NCBI GenBank assembly: GCA_963817025.1
Contig: CAWFML010000004.1
Coordinates: 1,302,001 to 1,366,000, forward strand
DNA from: JACMLC01 sp963817025
GTDB taxonomy: Bacteria; Acidobacteriota; Blastocatellia; Pyrinomonadales; Pyrinomonadaceae
Direction of reading: 5' to 3'
Length of the DNA stretch: 64,000 nucleotides
Position numbers and translations under genes: made by a program. The notes under the pieces are model-generated. The model was not told the DNA's origin, ran no database searches, and was given only the letters and a program-made list of their open reading frames with translations. Shown piece by piece: positions 1 to 7,393 of the stretch; position 1 is the first letter of the stretch, and every line of letters begins with the position of its first letter.

Positions 1-251
1 GCGCTCGTCAGCAGGTATTGCCCGAACGAGCGCGCGACGAAGGCATCGCTGTAATGCGCGAGCGTCGGGCTAAAAGAGAACCAGCGCGGCGGCACTGCGA
101 ACTGATCCACCTCGCTCTTGAGCGAGATGGTGACGAGCCAGTAGACGGGAGTTAATGAAGCCAGCAGCGCAACCAGCGCCAGAGCATATTTGAAGAGGCT
201 TGAGACGAGTGGCCGATGCCGTGCGCGCGTCCTGCGCTTTCCTGCGCTCAT
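1..251 (-). CDS. Sugar ABC transporter permease, MalG-like (partial)
   Basis: Only the N-terminal 83 or so codons are in the window; the gene runs off the left edge. The translation begins MSAGKRRTRARHRP, a basic cytoplasmic tail, followed by a hydrophobic segment (LFKYALALVALLASLTPVYW) and then LVTISLKSE, the usual start of MalG-type inner-membrane permeases of carbohydrate ABC importers. The ATG at 251 overlaps the stop of the next permease in a TCAT/ATGA arrangement (248-251), so translation is probably coupled. It is the third gene of a binding protein-permease-permease operon. No ATPase gene is visible; it may lie further left or be a shared MsmK-type ATPase. Confidence 0.85.
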   Translation of the reverse strand, partial: MSAGKRRTRARHRPLVSSLFKYALALVALLASLTPVYWLVTISLKSEVDQFAVPPRWFSFSPTLAHYSDAFVARSFGQYLLTS

Positions 252-1144
252 GCGGCCTCCTGTCTCTGTAACAGTCGTATGTAGGCGAGGCTGATGATGT
301 TGGTCAGGATGAGCAGGACGAACGACATCGCCGCCGCATAGCCGAAATCAGAGAAGCGAAACGCTGTGCGATAGATATAGAGGCTGATGGTCTCTGTGGC
401 AAAACCGGGGCCGCCTTCCGTGAGGATAAAGATTTGATCGAAGACGCGTAGCAAGTCCATCGTTCTCAAGAGCAGCGCAATCAGGATGGCAGGCTTCAAA
501 AGCGGCAGCGTGATATGAAGAAAAGTTTGCCAGCGGCTTGAGCCGTCAATCCGGGCGGCTTCATAAGGCTCTTGCGGAATAGCCTGCAACCCTGCGAGTA
601 AGACCAGAAACATAAACGGCGTCCACTGCCAGATGTCCACGAGGATGACAGAGGCGAGCGCGAGTTTTGGCGAGGCCGTCCATGTGAGCGCGTCCGTATT
701 GAGTCCCACTCCTTTGAGCGTCCCGTTAATCGCCCCGAAATTCGGATTGAGCATCAAACGCCAGACGACGCCCACCACGACCGGCGGCAGCATCATCGGG
801 ACTAGAAGCATCGCGCGAAAAAAGTTTCTGCCGCGCAACTTTTCATTCAACAGCACGGCGAGGCAAAGTCCGAGCAGAAACTCTATGGTCAGCGCGACCA
901 ACGCATAGACGAGCGTGTGGCCCAGAGCGGCCAGAAAAAAACCGTCCGCCGCGAGCCGCGTGAAATTCCCTAAAGACCAAGCGGCGCGCTCGCCCATGCC
1001 TGTTTGAAAACTGACCCGGATGGAATAGATGAGTGGATAAATCGAAAGCGCGACGAGCACCGCGACCGTCGGCGCAAGCAGCAGATACGGCAACGCGCGC
1101 TCATCTCTTGATGAAGAAATTTGACGGCGCAATTTCCCTGTCAT
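248..1144 (-). CDS. Sugar ABC transporter permease, MalF-like
   Basis: 298 aa inner-membrane permease of a CUT1-type carbohydrate importer. After a cytoplasmic N-terminus the first membrane segment covers roughly residues 19-42 (PYLLLAPTVAVLVALSIYPL), and about six segments follow. The EAA loop that docks onto the ATPase is clear near residues 193-213 (EAARIDGSSRWQTFLHITLP). Length is normal for MalF/UgpA-type permeases without the enteric insertion. Both ends overlap neighbouring genes by 4 bp (binding protein upstream, MalG-like permease downstream), so the three genes form one tightly coupled transcript. The substrate cannot be read from the sequence. Confidence 0.93.
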   Translation of the reverse strand: MTGKLRRQISSSRDERALPYLLLAPTVAVLVALSIYPLIYSIRVSFQTGMGERAAWSLGNFTRLAADGFFLAALGHTLVYALVALTIEFLLGLCLAVLLNEKLRGRNFFRAMLLVPMMLPPVVVGVVWRLMLNPNFGAINGTLKGVGLNTDALTWTASPKLALASVILVDIWQWTPFMFLVLLAGLQAIPQEPYEAARIDGSSRWQTFLHITLPLLKPAILIALLLRTMDLLRVFDQIFILTEGGPGFATETISLYIYRTAFRFSDFGYAAAMSFVLLILTNIISLAYIRLLQRQEAA

Positions 1145-2448
1145 TTGCCGCGCTCGATAATTTTCGCAATCTCCGCGTTGGCCTGATTCAGCGCATCTTC
1201 GGCGGACAGTTCGCCGCTGTTGGCTTTAGATAAGAAGATGCCGAAAGAGTTTTCGATCTCGTTCCAGAGCGGCGTGCGCGGGCGCGGGCGCGAGTTTTCC
1301 AGCGAGCGCAATTGATTCGGGTAGGCAGGGAATTTAGCTATCATCTCCGCGTCTTTGAAGATGGATTGCCGCGTCGGCGGATTGCCGCGCAAGGCGGATT
1401 GCTTCATCTGATCGCGGCTTGTGGCCCAGACCAAAAAATCAAACGCGCCTTCGGCATTCCTCGCATCACGCGGAATGGCTATCAGCCAGTTGCCTATCTC
1501 GGCGCGGCCCGGATTTTTTGCGCCCGGCATGATAGTGAATTCCATCTGCCCTATGACCTTTGATTTCGCAGGGTCTTTGAACGAAGTAATCCACGCGGGC
1601 CAGTTGATGGACATCGCCGCTGTCCCCTGCAAGAGATGCGCCGAGACTTCGTCGGCATTGAAGCTGGCGTAACCTGGCGGCGAATATTTCCCAAGCTCAA
1701 GCATAAATTTTAAAGCATTGATGCCCTCGGCGCTGTTCACAGTAGGCTTCCCGCTCGCGTCAAACATCTCCGCGCCAAAGGCCCAGAAGATAGGCATAAA
1801 GTCTGCGACCGCAGCATTGCCCTGCGCCGCGCGCATCACGTAGCCATGCATCTTGCCTCCGCCCGGCGCGCCCGCCGGTTCGCGCTCTTGAATCAGCTTT
1901 GCCGCCGCCAGCACTTCGTCCCATGTCGCAGGCTCTTTCAAAGCATGCTTTTGAAAAACGTCTTTGCGATAAAAGAAGAGCTGCGAGTTGCCGACGTAAG
2001 GCAAAGCATAGAGCGCGCCTGATTGGTATGGATGCTTGCAGAGCGCGAGCGAGTTTGCGACGAAATCATCATCCGGCCCGCTCTTTCCGCGCCGCTCATA
2101 AAACGGTTTGAGGTCTGTCAGAACTTCCTGCCCGGCAAAGCGCGGAAACCACGGGTCATCGAGCATGATTAAATCATACGCGCCCGTTCTGGCGTTCAAA
2201 TCCACCAGCTCTTTCTCAAAGAGATTGGCGTAAGGAAATTCCGCGATGTTGATATGTATGCCCGTCTGCGCCTCGTAATCGAGCGCGGCCTGTTTGAGCG
2301 CGTCGCCCTCTACGCCGGAGTTGACAGCTAACGTCAACTGCTTTGCATTGTCACGCTGTCGATTGCAGCCCGCGAGCGGCGCAATCATCACTGTCAACAC
2401 AAGAAGAATCAGAACAACTGCCGGGAAATATCTTGATCTCATTTGCAT
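1141..2448 (-). CDS. Extracellular solute-binding lipoprotein (sugar ABC transporter)
   Basis: 435 aa substrate-binding protein of the family-1 extracellular solute-binding type. The N-terminus has a hydrophobic core followed by LAGC near residue 28, a good lipobox, so the mature protein should be a lipid-anchored periplasmic receptor. Family-typical features include LPYVGNSQLFFYRKDVF and TWDEVLAAAKLI in the first lobe. It is the first gene of the operon and its stop overlaps the start of the MalF-like permease. Two possible starts (Met1 or Met3) lie two codons apart, and no strong Shine-Dalgarno distinguishes them. The ligand is probably a mono- or oligosaccharide. Confidence 0.92.
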   Translation of the reverse strand: MQMRSRYFPAVVLILLVLTVMIAPLAGCNRQRDNAKQLTLAVNSGVEGDALKQAALDYEAQTGIHINIAEFPYANLFEKELVDLNARTGAYDLIMLDDPWFPRFAGQEVLTDLKPFYERRGKSGPDDDFVANSLALCKHPYQSGALYALPYVGNSQLFFYRKDVFQKHALKEPATWDEVLAAAKLIQEREPAGAPGGGKMHGYVMRAAQGNAAVADFMPIFWAFGAEMFDASGKPTVNSAEGINALKFMLELGKYSPPGYASFNADEVSAHLLQGTAAMSINWPAWITSFKDPAKSKVIGQMEFTIMPGAKNPGRAEIGNWLIAIPRDARNAEGAFDFLVWATSRDQMKQSALRGNPPTRQSIFKDAEMIAKFPAYPNQLRSLENSRPRPRTPLWNEIENSFGIFLSKANSGELSAEDALNQANAEIAKIIERGK

Positions 2449-2506
2449 GTGGGAACTCTGGCGAAGCGGGCTGGTCGAACGCGCGCTATAGTAAACCGGA
2501 ACAGAG

Positions 2507-2599
2507 GAAAGGCAAAAGTAAAAAGGTAAAAGGCAAAAGTCAGAGGAGCATTCCCTTGCTCTTCACTTTTACCTTTTTACTTTTACCTTTTTACTTTCT
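2507..2599. repeat. Purine/pyrimidine hairpin element (AAAGGTAAAAG type)
   Basis: A left arm made of GGCAAAAG/GTAAAAAG units (2507-2540) faces a right arm of CTTTTACC/TTTTTAC units (2564-2599) and can fold into a long hairpin. A close relative lies at 36,782-36,912, and variants sit inside the genes at 30,098 and 32,785. It stands in the 337-bp gap between the divergent binding protein and dioxygenase genes, so it is not in a terminator position. The tail resembles the CTCTGTGGCTAA end of other hairpins here. Confidence 0.75.
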
Positions 2600-2689
2600 C
2601 CGTGTCTCTGTGGCTAATAAACTTCTGTAAGTTTTCCGAGATTTCGGAAAAATCCGCGCCGGTGGAAAAGCTGAGGCAACATCTGAGGT

Positions 2690-2706
2690 GTAAAAAATCG
2701 GTAAAA
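2690..2706 (+). promoter_or_regulatory. GTAAAA direct repeats, 11-bp period (putative operator)
   Basis: GTAAAA occurs at 2690-2695 and again at 2701-2706, exactly 11 bp apart, about 85-100 bp upstream of the dioxygenase-like gene. The same spacing of the same hexamer recurs at 17,139-17,155 and 27,732-27,748 on the other strand. Direct repeats one helical turn apart are the usual binding layout of OmpR/PhoB-type regulators. That this is an operator is inferred. Confidence 0.4.
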
Positions 2707-2746
2707 ACATTTGTCAGGCTATAGCTAAATGAGGCGAGTTGAAATA

Positions 2747-2781
2747 TGTTGACGCGAGCTTTGCTCGAACGGCAGTCAACA
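2747..2781. promoter_or_regulatory. Nested inverted repeat in the 5' leader
   Basis: TGTTGAC (2747-2753) pairs with GTCAACA (2775-2781) and encloses a tight hairpin CGAGC-TTT-GCTCG (2755-2767). It ends 4 bp before the first possible start of the dioxygenase-like gene and 19 bp before the second, so it could be an operator or a leader structure affecting ribosome access. Function is inferred. Confidence 0.4.
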
Positions 2782-2785
2782 CATC

Positions 2786-3361
2786 ATGAGGAACTTAAAC
2801 ATGCACAGCTTTTCGCAGCCGATACGACGCTTTGCCCTTCTGTTGATTATTCTCTTGAATACTGTCTGCTCCGGCCAGTCGCCGAAGATTGCTGCGAGTG
2901 ATGCTTCATGGAAAACTGTCATCGCCACACGGTTCGAGCCGGGCGAGCGGCTGACGGTCTCAGGCAAAGTGATGGACGACAAGCAGCAGCCGCTCGCGGG
3001 CGTTTCTGTTTACGTCTATCATACGGACATCAAAGGCTATTATTCAGCCGGGACGACGAACAGCTCGAATCCGCGCCTGCACGGCACGATGCTGACGGAC
3101 GCGCAGGGACGCTACGAGTTTGAAACCATCAAGCCCGGCCCGTACCCTTCCGCGCGCGTTCCGGCGCACATACATTATGTCGTCAACGCGCCCGGCTACA
3201 GACAGAAAATCTTCGAGATAGTTTTTGAAGGCGATGCCTTTATCAGCGAAGAGATGCGCGCCGATGCCCGGAGCGAAGACAGCATCTTTTCCATCCGCAC
3301 GCTGACCAAAGACAAAGACGGCATGCTGCGTTGCGTGCAGGATATTAAGCTGCGGAAATAA
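2786..3361 (+). CDS. Secreted intradiol ring-cleavage dioxygenase-like protein
   Basis: 191 aa. After a hydrophobic N-terminus comes a beta-sandwich domain like protocatechuate 3,4-dioxygenase: a GxVxDxxxxPLAGVSV strand start, then DIKGYYS, RLHGTMLTDAQGRYEF, TIKPGPYP and AHIHY. The Fe(III) ligands expected in this family (Tyr, Tyr, His, His) match a Tyr at 85/86, Tyr120, His128 and His130. The protein is shorter than catabolic catechol dioxygenases but matches small secreted members. A second start at 2801 (Met6) has a GAGGA ribosome site 8 bp upstream and may be the true one. The Cys at residue 28 follows NTV, a poor lipobox. The substrate is unknown. Confidence 0.85.
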   Translation: MRNLNMHSFSQPIRRFALLLIILLNTVCSGQSPKIAASDASWKTVIATRFEPGERLTVSGKVMDDKQQPLAGVSVYVYHTDIKGYYSAGTTNSSNPRLHGTMLTDAQGRYEFETIKPGPYPSARVPAHIHYVVNAPGYRQKIFEIVFEGDAFISEEMRADARSEDSIFSIRTLTKDKDGMLRCVQDIKLRK

Positions 3362-3368
3362 GGTCTTG

Positions 3369-3473
3369 GCGCTTTGTTTTTTGCGCTTTGTTCTTTGCAC
3401 GCGAATCAAGCTTGAACTTCAAAGCTCAACCTCAGTCAGTCAAACAAAGAACAAAGTACAAAAAACAAAGCGC
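3369..3473. repeat. Hairpin element (GCGCTTTGTTTTTTG type)
   Basis: The arm GCGCTTTGTT.. (3369-3397) is nearly complementary to ..AACAAAGCGC (3445-3473). It fills the gap between the dioxygenase-like and hydrolase genes and could act as a terminator or transcript stabiliser. The sequence family differs from the GTAAAA-type hairpins but the organisation is the same. Confidence 0.7.
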
Positions 3474-3498
3474 TAAAAACATTAGGAGAATCAGAACA

Positions 3499-4716
3499 AT
3501 GCCAGGCAAACCATCGTCCCTGCACAGAGCGGCTGCTCTGTGCAGTTTGCTCGTCACTCTTTTCGCATCCGCCGTCCACGCGCAGCCGCAGCAACGCCCC
3601 GATCCGCGCAAACAGCCTTTGGTCTTTACGCTCACGGGCGCGGACAAGGTCACAGCGCAGCGCGACCAGACTTTTAAGACGGCGGGCGGCACAGCCCTGA
3701 AGATGGATGTCTATTACCCGCCCGATTTCAAAAGCGGAAAATTGCCGGTCGTCATCTTCGTCAACGGCGTGGGCATTCTCGATCTCAAAGACTGGCAGGT
3801 CTATGTTGACTGGGCCAAAGTGACTGCGGCTTCAGGCATGATTGCCATCACACATCAAAGCCGCAACACGGATGCTGCGGCTGACGCGGCAGACCTCGTC
3901 AACTATGTACGCAGCAACGCCGCCGCGCTCAAAGTTGACGAGAACAGGATAGGCATCTGGGCCTGCTCGGCCAACGTGCCGGTCGGTCTCCCGCTGGCGA
4001 TGGACGAGAGCCGCAAATATATACGCACGGCTGTGATGTATTACGGCGTGATGAACCCTGGGAAAGTGCGCTTTGATGTTCCGATGCTCGTCGCACGCGC
4101 GGGGCAGGATGTGCCATTCATCAACAATACGATTGATGCTTACATCACGCGCGCCGTCGCGCAGGATGCTCCGCTCACGCTTATCAGCTACGGCGACGGT
4201 CAGCACGCCTTTGACATCCTCGATAACAACGACCAGTCGCGCGAGATCGTCAAACAGACTTTAGACTTTCTTAAATTTCATTTGATGAAAGATGAGGCGG
4301 CAAACACTGCGACCAAGCGCGCGCCTTCGCCCGGCAGGTTTGTGGCGATGATTACCACGGACGGCATTACAAAGGCCGTGCAGGCATTTGAGGAAGGGAA
4401 AAAGACAGACCCGCAGGCCGTGCTCTTCCGCGAAAATGTGCTCAACGCCATCGGCTACCAGATGCTTCAGGACAGCCGCATCCGCGAAGCCCTCGAAATC
4501 TTCAAGCTCAACGTCGCGGCTTACCCGGAGTCTGCGAATGTTTATGACAGTCTGGGCGATGCCTACGAAGCCAACGGCCAGAAGGACATGGCGAGACAGA
4601 GCGCGGAGAAGACGCTGGAACTCTTAGCCAAAGACACAACCCTTAACGAAGCGGCCAAAGCCCCGATCAGAAACAGCGCGGAGGCCAAGCTGCAAAGACT
4701 CAAAGAGCAAAAGTGA
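3499..4716 (+). CDS. Secreted alpha/beta hydrolase with C-terminal TPR
   Basis: 405 aa from the ATG at 3499, chosen because AGGAGA lies 10 bp upstream and because a signal peptide follows at once (LCSLLVTLFASAVHAQ). The fold is of the dienelactone hydrolase/esterase type: VVIFVNGVG is the oxyanion strand, GIWACSANVPVG carries the nucleophile elbow (Ser in A-C-S-A-N), the Asp lies in ARAGQDVPFI and the His in GDGQHAFD. The last 100 residues form tetratricopeptide helices (ALEIFKLNVAAYPES, VYDSLGDAYEANG). An extended open frame starts at 3388, but it would only translate the preceding hairpin. The substrate is unknown; a link to the dioxygenase-like neighbour is inferred from position. Confidence 0.85.
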   Translation: MPGKPSSLHRAAALCSLLVTLFASAVHAQPQQRPDPRKQPLVFTLTGADKVTAQRDQTFKTAGGTALKMDVYYPPDFKSGKLPVVIFVNGVGILDLKDWQVYVDWAKVTAASGMIAITHQSRNTDAAADAADLVNYVRSNAAALKVDENRIGIWACSANVPVGLPLAMDESRKYIRTAVMYYGVMNPGKVRFDVPMLVARAGQDVPFINNTIDAYITRAVAQDAPLTLISYGDGQHAFDILDNNDQSREIVKQTLDFLKFHLMKDEAANTATKRAPSPGRFVAMITTDGITKAVQAFEEGKKTDPQAVLFRENVLNAIGYQMLQDSRIREALEIFKLNVAAYPESANVYDSLGDAYEANGQKDMARQSAEKTLELLAKDTTLNEAAKAPIRNSAEAKLQRLKEQK

Positions 4717-4786
4717 TTTTCAGAAAGCAGTGTAAAGTGATAGGCAGTAGCAGCGCAGTTGTCATTCGCCATGACGCCTGTTAATT

Positions 4787-5887
4787 TTGTTTTCGGAGGG
4801 CAACATCATCGAAGCCGTAGTACAAACAAAAATCGAAGCCGCCCGCGAGGCGCTCAACGCGCATGTGCGCGAAATTGTCGGCTGGCATTTCGACCCGCAG
4901 ACGGGCTGTCCTTTCTGGCTCGACTATGCGCGGCGACTCGACTGGGATCCGCGACGCGAAATTCAGACTTACGAAGACCTCGCGCGCTTCGGCTTTTTTG
5001 AAGACGAATGGCTGCGCGGCGGCCCCGTGCAGAGGTGGATTCCGAAGGGTTATGCCGGAAGACCCGTCTATACTTTCGAGACGGGCGGCTCGACGGGCGT
5101 TCCCAAATCCCGCATCAGCATAGAAGATTTCCGGCTCGACTATGAGGCGTTCAGCCAGACGCTGCCGGACGAGTATTTCCCAAAAAATGCGGACTGGCTC
5201 TCGCTTGGGCCAACCGGCCCGCGCCGCTTGCGCCTCGCGGTCGAACATCTGGCACAGTATCGCGGCGGCATCTGTTTTATGGTTGACCTTGACCCGCGCT
5301 GGGTCATCAAGCTTTTGAAGATGAACCAGCCGCGCATGGCCGAAGCCTACAAGCAGCACGTCATAGAGCAGGGCTTAACCCTGCTGCGCGCTCATGAAAA
5401 TATCAAATGCCTGTTCACGACGCCGAAGCTGCTGGAAGCGCTCTGCGAAAAAGTCTCGCTCAAGAAAATGGGCATCACGGGAGTCTTCTGCGGCGGCACG
5501 GAGATGACGCAGCAGTTCCATCGCTTCGCCGTCGAAGAACTCCTTGATGGCGCATACTTCGCCCCGACCTACGGCAACACTTTGATGGGCCTCGCCGTGC
5601 ATAAACCGCGCGCGGCGGAAGACAACTATGCGGTCATCTATTACCCGCCCAGCCCGCGCGCCATGATAGAGGTCGTTGACCCGGACGAGCCTGAAAGAAC
5701 TGTCGAATACGGCGCGACAGGCCGCGTGCGCCTGACGACGCTGACGCGCGAATTCTTTATGCCGCGCTTTCTCGAACGCGACGAAGCGGAACGCGAGCCG
5801 CCCTGCGACCCATACCCGTGGGACGGCGTGCGCAACGTGCGCCCGTTCTCCAGATTGCAAACCAACGTTGTCGAGGGAGTTTATTAA
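4787..5887 (+). CDS. LuxE-like acyl-activating enzyme (AMP-forming)
   Basis: About 366 aa of the adenylate-forming superfamily, closest in layout to acyl-protein synthetase (LuxE)/phenylacetate-CoA ligase-like proteins. The nucleotide loop TGGSTGVPKSR is near residues 99-109, and a second family region is FCGGTEMTQQFHRF with APTYGNTLMG after it. It lacks the long C-terminal lid of full acyl-CoA ligases. The next gene is a LuxC-type reductase, the usual partner that takes the activated acyl group to an aldehyde. The start is uncertain: TTG at 4787 lies before the only strong ribosome site (CGGAGGG, 4794-4800), which is followed by ATC at 4805 and 4808 but by no ATG/GTG/TTG until GTG 4864. Confidence 0.78.
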   Translation: MFSEGNIIEAVVQTKIEAAREALNAHVREIVGWHFDPQTGCPFWLDYARRLDWDPRREIQTYEDLARFGFFEDEWLRGGPVQRWIPKGYAGRPVYTFETGGSTGVPKSRISIEDFRLDYEAFSQTLPDEYFPKNADWLSLGPTGPRRLRLAVEHLAQYRGGICFMVDLDPRWVIKLLKMNQPRMAEAYKQHVIEQGLTLLRAHENIKCLFTTPKLLEALCEKVSLKKMGITGVFCGGTEMTQQFHRFAVEELLDGAYFAPTYGNTLMGLAVHKPRAAEDNYAVIYYPPSPRAMIEVVDPDEPERTVEYGATGRVRLTTLTREFFMPRFLERDEAEREPPCDPYPWDGVRNVRPFSRLQTNVVEGVY

Positions 5888-5890
5888 TTT

Positions 5891-5959
5891 TGGATTGCGG
5901 AGTGCGGAATTTAAGAGACGGGCTTTTGTCTTTTAATCCGCAATCCGCAATCCGCAATC
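5891..5959. repeat. Hairpin element (GGATTGCGGA / TCCGCAATCC type)
   Basis: TGGATTGCGGAGTGCGGAAT (5891-5910) faces three tandem units of AATCCGC (about 5935-5959). It separates the LuxE-like and LuxC-like genes, replacing any normal leader of the second gene; its last base is 6 bp from that start codon. Confidence 0.75.
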
Positions 5960-5964
5960 GAATC

Positions 5965-7392
5965 ATGTTGCACATTCCGTTATTACGAAAAGGCGAACCA
6001 TACAAAAGCCTTGAGGTGGCGCGCGTCGCGCATCACCGGACGCGCGAGGTGTTTGTCGAGATCAGTCAGGCGAATGGCGGGCTGATTCGTCGTGACCTGT
6101 TGGATCAGAAGTCCGGGCGTGAGGCGCTGTTGCAGTTTTCGACTGCCGAGTTGTTGGAGATTTGCGGGCGCGCGGCTGATTATTTTGTCAATGAGGCTTT
6201 GCCGCTCGGCGATGATGCGCAGACGCCTTTGGACTACGTCGCTCAGGTTTCTGCGACGACAGGTTTGCCGCATGTGTTGGCGCGGCGCAATATGCAAAAG
6301 ATTCGCGGCGTGATGGCGGAGATGCAGAATGTCTTGAACGGGCTGACGCGCAATCTTGACACGCGGATTCTGGATGCCGGGTTCGGCGAGTCGGAAGGCC
6401 ACGCCTTGAGTTTTTTCCCGCGCACGGATTCGCTCGGAGTGGTGCTGCCGAACAACTCGCCCGGCGTGCATTCTTTGTGGATACCCGCAGTGCCTTTGAA
6501 AACCCCGCTCGTCCTCAAACCCGGCAGCACAGAGCCGTGGACGCCTTACAGAATCATACAGGCATTGATACGTGCCGGTGCGCCGCGCGAGGCTTTTAGC
6601 TTTTACCCGGCAGACTATGCGGGCGCGGGCGAAATCCTGCGCCACTGCGGGCGCGGGATGATCTTCGGCGACGCTTCTTCGACGGGGCAGTGGAAGGATG
6701 AAGGCCGCGTGGAGATTCACGGGCCGGGCTACAGCAAAGTCATTATCGGCGAAGACTGCATCAATGAGTGGGAGCGTTATCTGGATGTGATGGTTGCGTC
6801 TATCATCGAGAACGGCGGGCGCTCGTGCGTCAACGCTTCGGGCATCTGGGTGACTTCGCATGCCGATGAAATCGCAGAAGCCCTGGCCGAGAGGCTGGCC
6901 CGAATCGCGCCGCTTGAGGCCGAAGATGAAAAGGCGCAGATAGCTCCTTTCACGGATGCGGGCGTGGCTGCGCGCGTCAATCAAATGATCGAGCAGGGTC
7001 TGGCGGAGCCGGGTGCGCGCGACGTGACGGCCAGCTATCGAGCGGGCGAGCGGCTGGCGCAATGGCATAACTGTTCTTATCTTTTGCCAACCATCGTGCG
7101 CTGTGAAGAGGCAACGCATACTCTGGCGAATCGTGAATATCTCTTTCCCTTTGCGAGCGTCCTCGAAGTCGAGCAAGACAGGATTGCCACAGCCATTGGC
7201 CCAAGCCTCGTCGTGACGGCGATCACACGCGACCCGGAATTGATTCGCCAGCTTGTTTCATCAGCGAATGTAGACCGTTTGAATCTGGGAGCCGTGCCGA
7301 CGAATCAAATCAGCTGGGATCAGCCGCACGAGGGAAATTTGTTCGAGCACCTGTACGGGCGCAGGTCTTTTCAACGCGCTGCCGCCGTGTGA
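5965..7392 (+). CDS. LuxC-like acyl-CoA reductase
   Basis: 475 aa from the ATG at 5965; the longer open frame back to 5818 only reads through the hairpin and the end of the previous gene. It belongs to the LuxC branch of the aldehyde dehydrogenase superfamily. The catalytic Cys lies in NGGRSCVNASGIW, as in LuxC proteins, and the cofactor region follows RTDSLGVVLPNNSPGVHSLW. The enzyme should reduce an activated acyl group to an aldehyde with NAD(P)H. No luciferase genes (luxAB) are nearby, so bioluminescence is not suggested; an aldehyde or alcohol intermediate in lipid or secondary metabolism is more likely. The next gene starts one base after its stop. Confidence 0.88.
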   Translation: MLHIPLLRKGEPYKSLEVARVAHHRTREVFVEISQANGGLIRRDLLDQKSGREALLQFSTAELLEICGRAADYFVNEALPLGDDAQTPLDYVAQVSATTGLPHVLARRNMQKIRGVMAEMQNVLNGLTRNLDTRILDAGFGESEGHALSFFPRTDSLGVVLPNNSPGVHSLWIPAVPLKTPLVLKPGSTEPWTPYRIIQALIRAGAPREAFSFYPADYAGAGEILRHCGRGMIFGDASSTGQWKDEGRVEIHGPGYSKVIIGEDCINEWERYLDVMVASIIENGGRSCVNASGIWVTSHADEIAEALAERLARIAPLEAEDEKAQIAPFTDAGVAARVNQMIEQGLAEPGARDVTASYRAGERLAQWHNCSYLLPTIVRCEEATHTLANREYLFPFASVLEVEQDRIATAIGPSLVVTAITRDPELIRQLVSSANVDRLNLGAVPTNQISWDQPHEGNLFEHLYGRRSFQRAAAV

Positions 7393-7393
7393 G

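Noticed and set aside
3388..3498. Extended N-terminus of the alpha/beta hydrolase
   Set aside because: It translates hairpin sequence, while the ATG at 3499 has its own AGGAGA site and is followed by a signal peptide.
5818..5964. Extended N-terminus of the LuxC-like protein
   Set aside because: The extra codons translate the end of the preceding gene and a hairpin; LuxC proteins align from the ATG at 5965.
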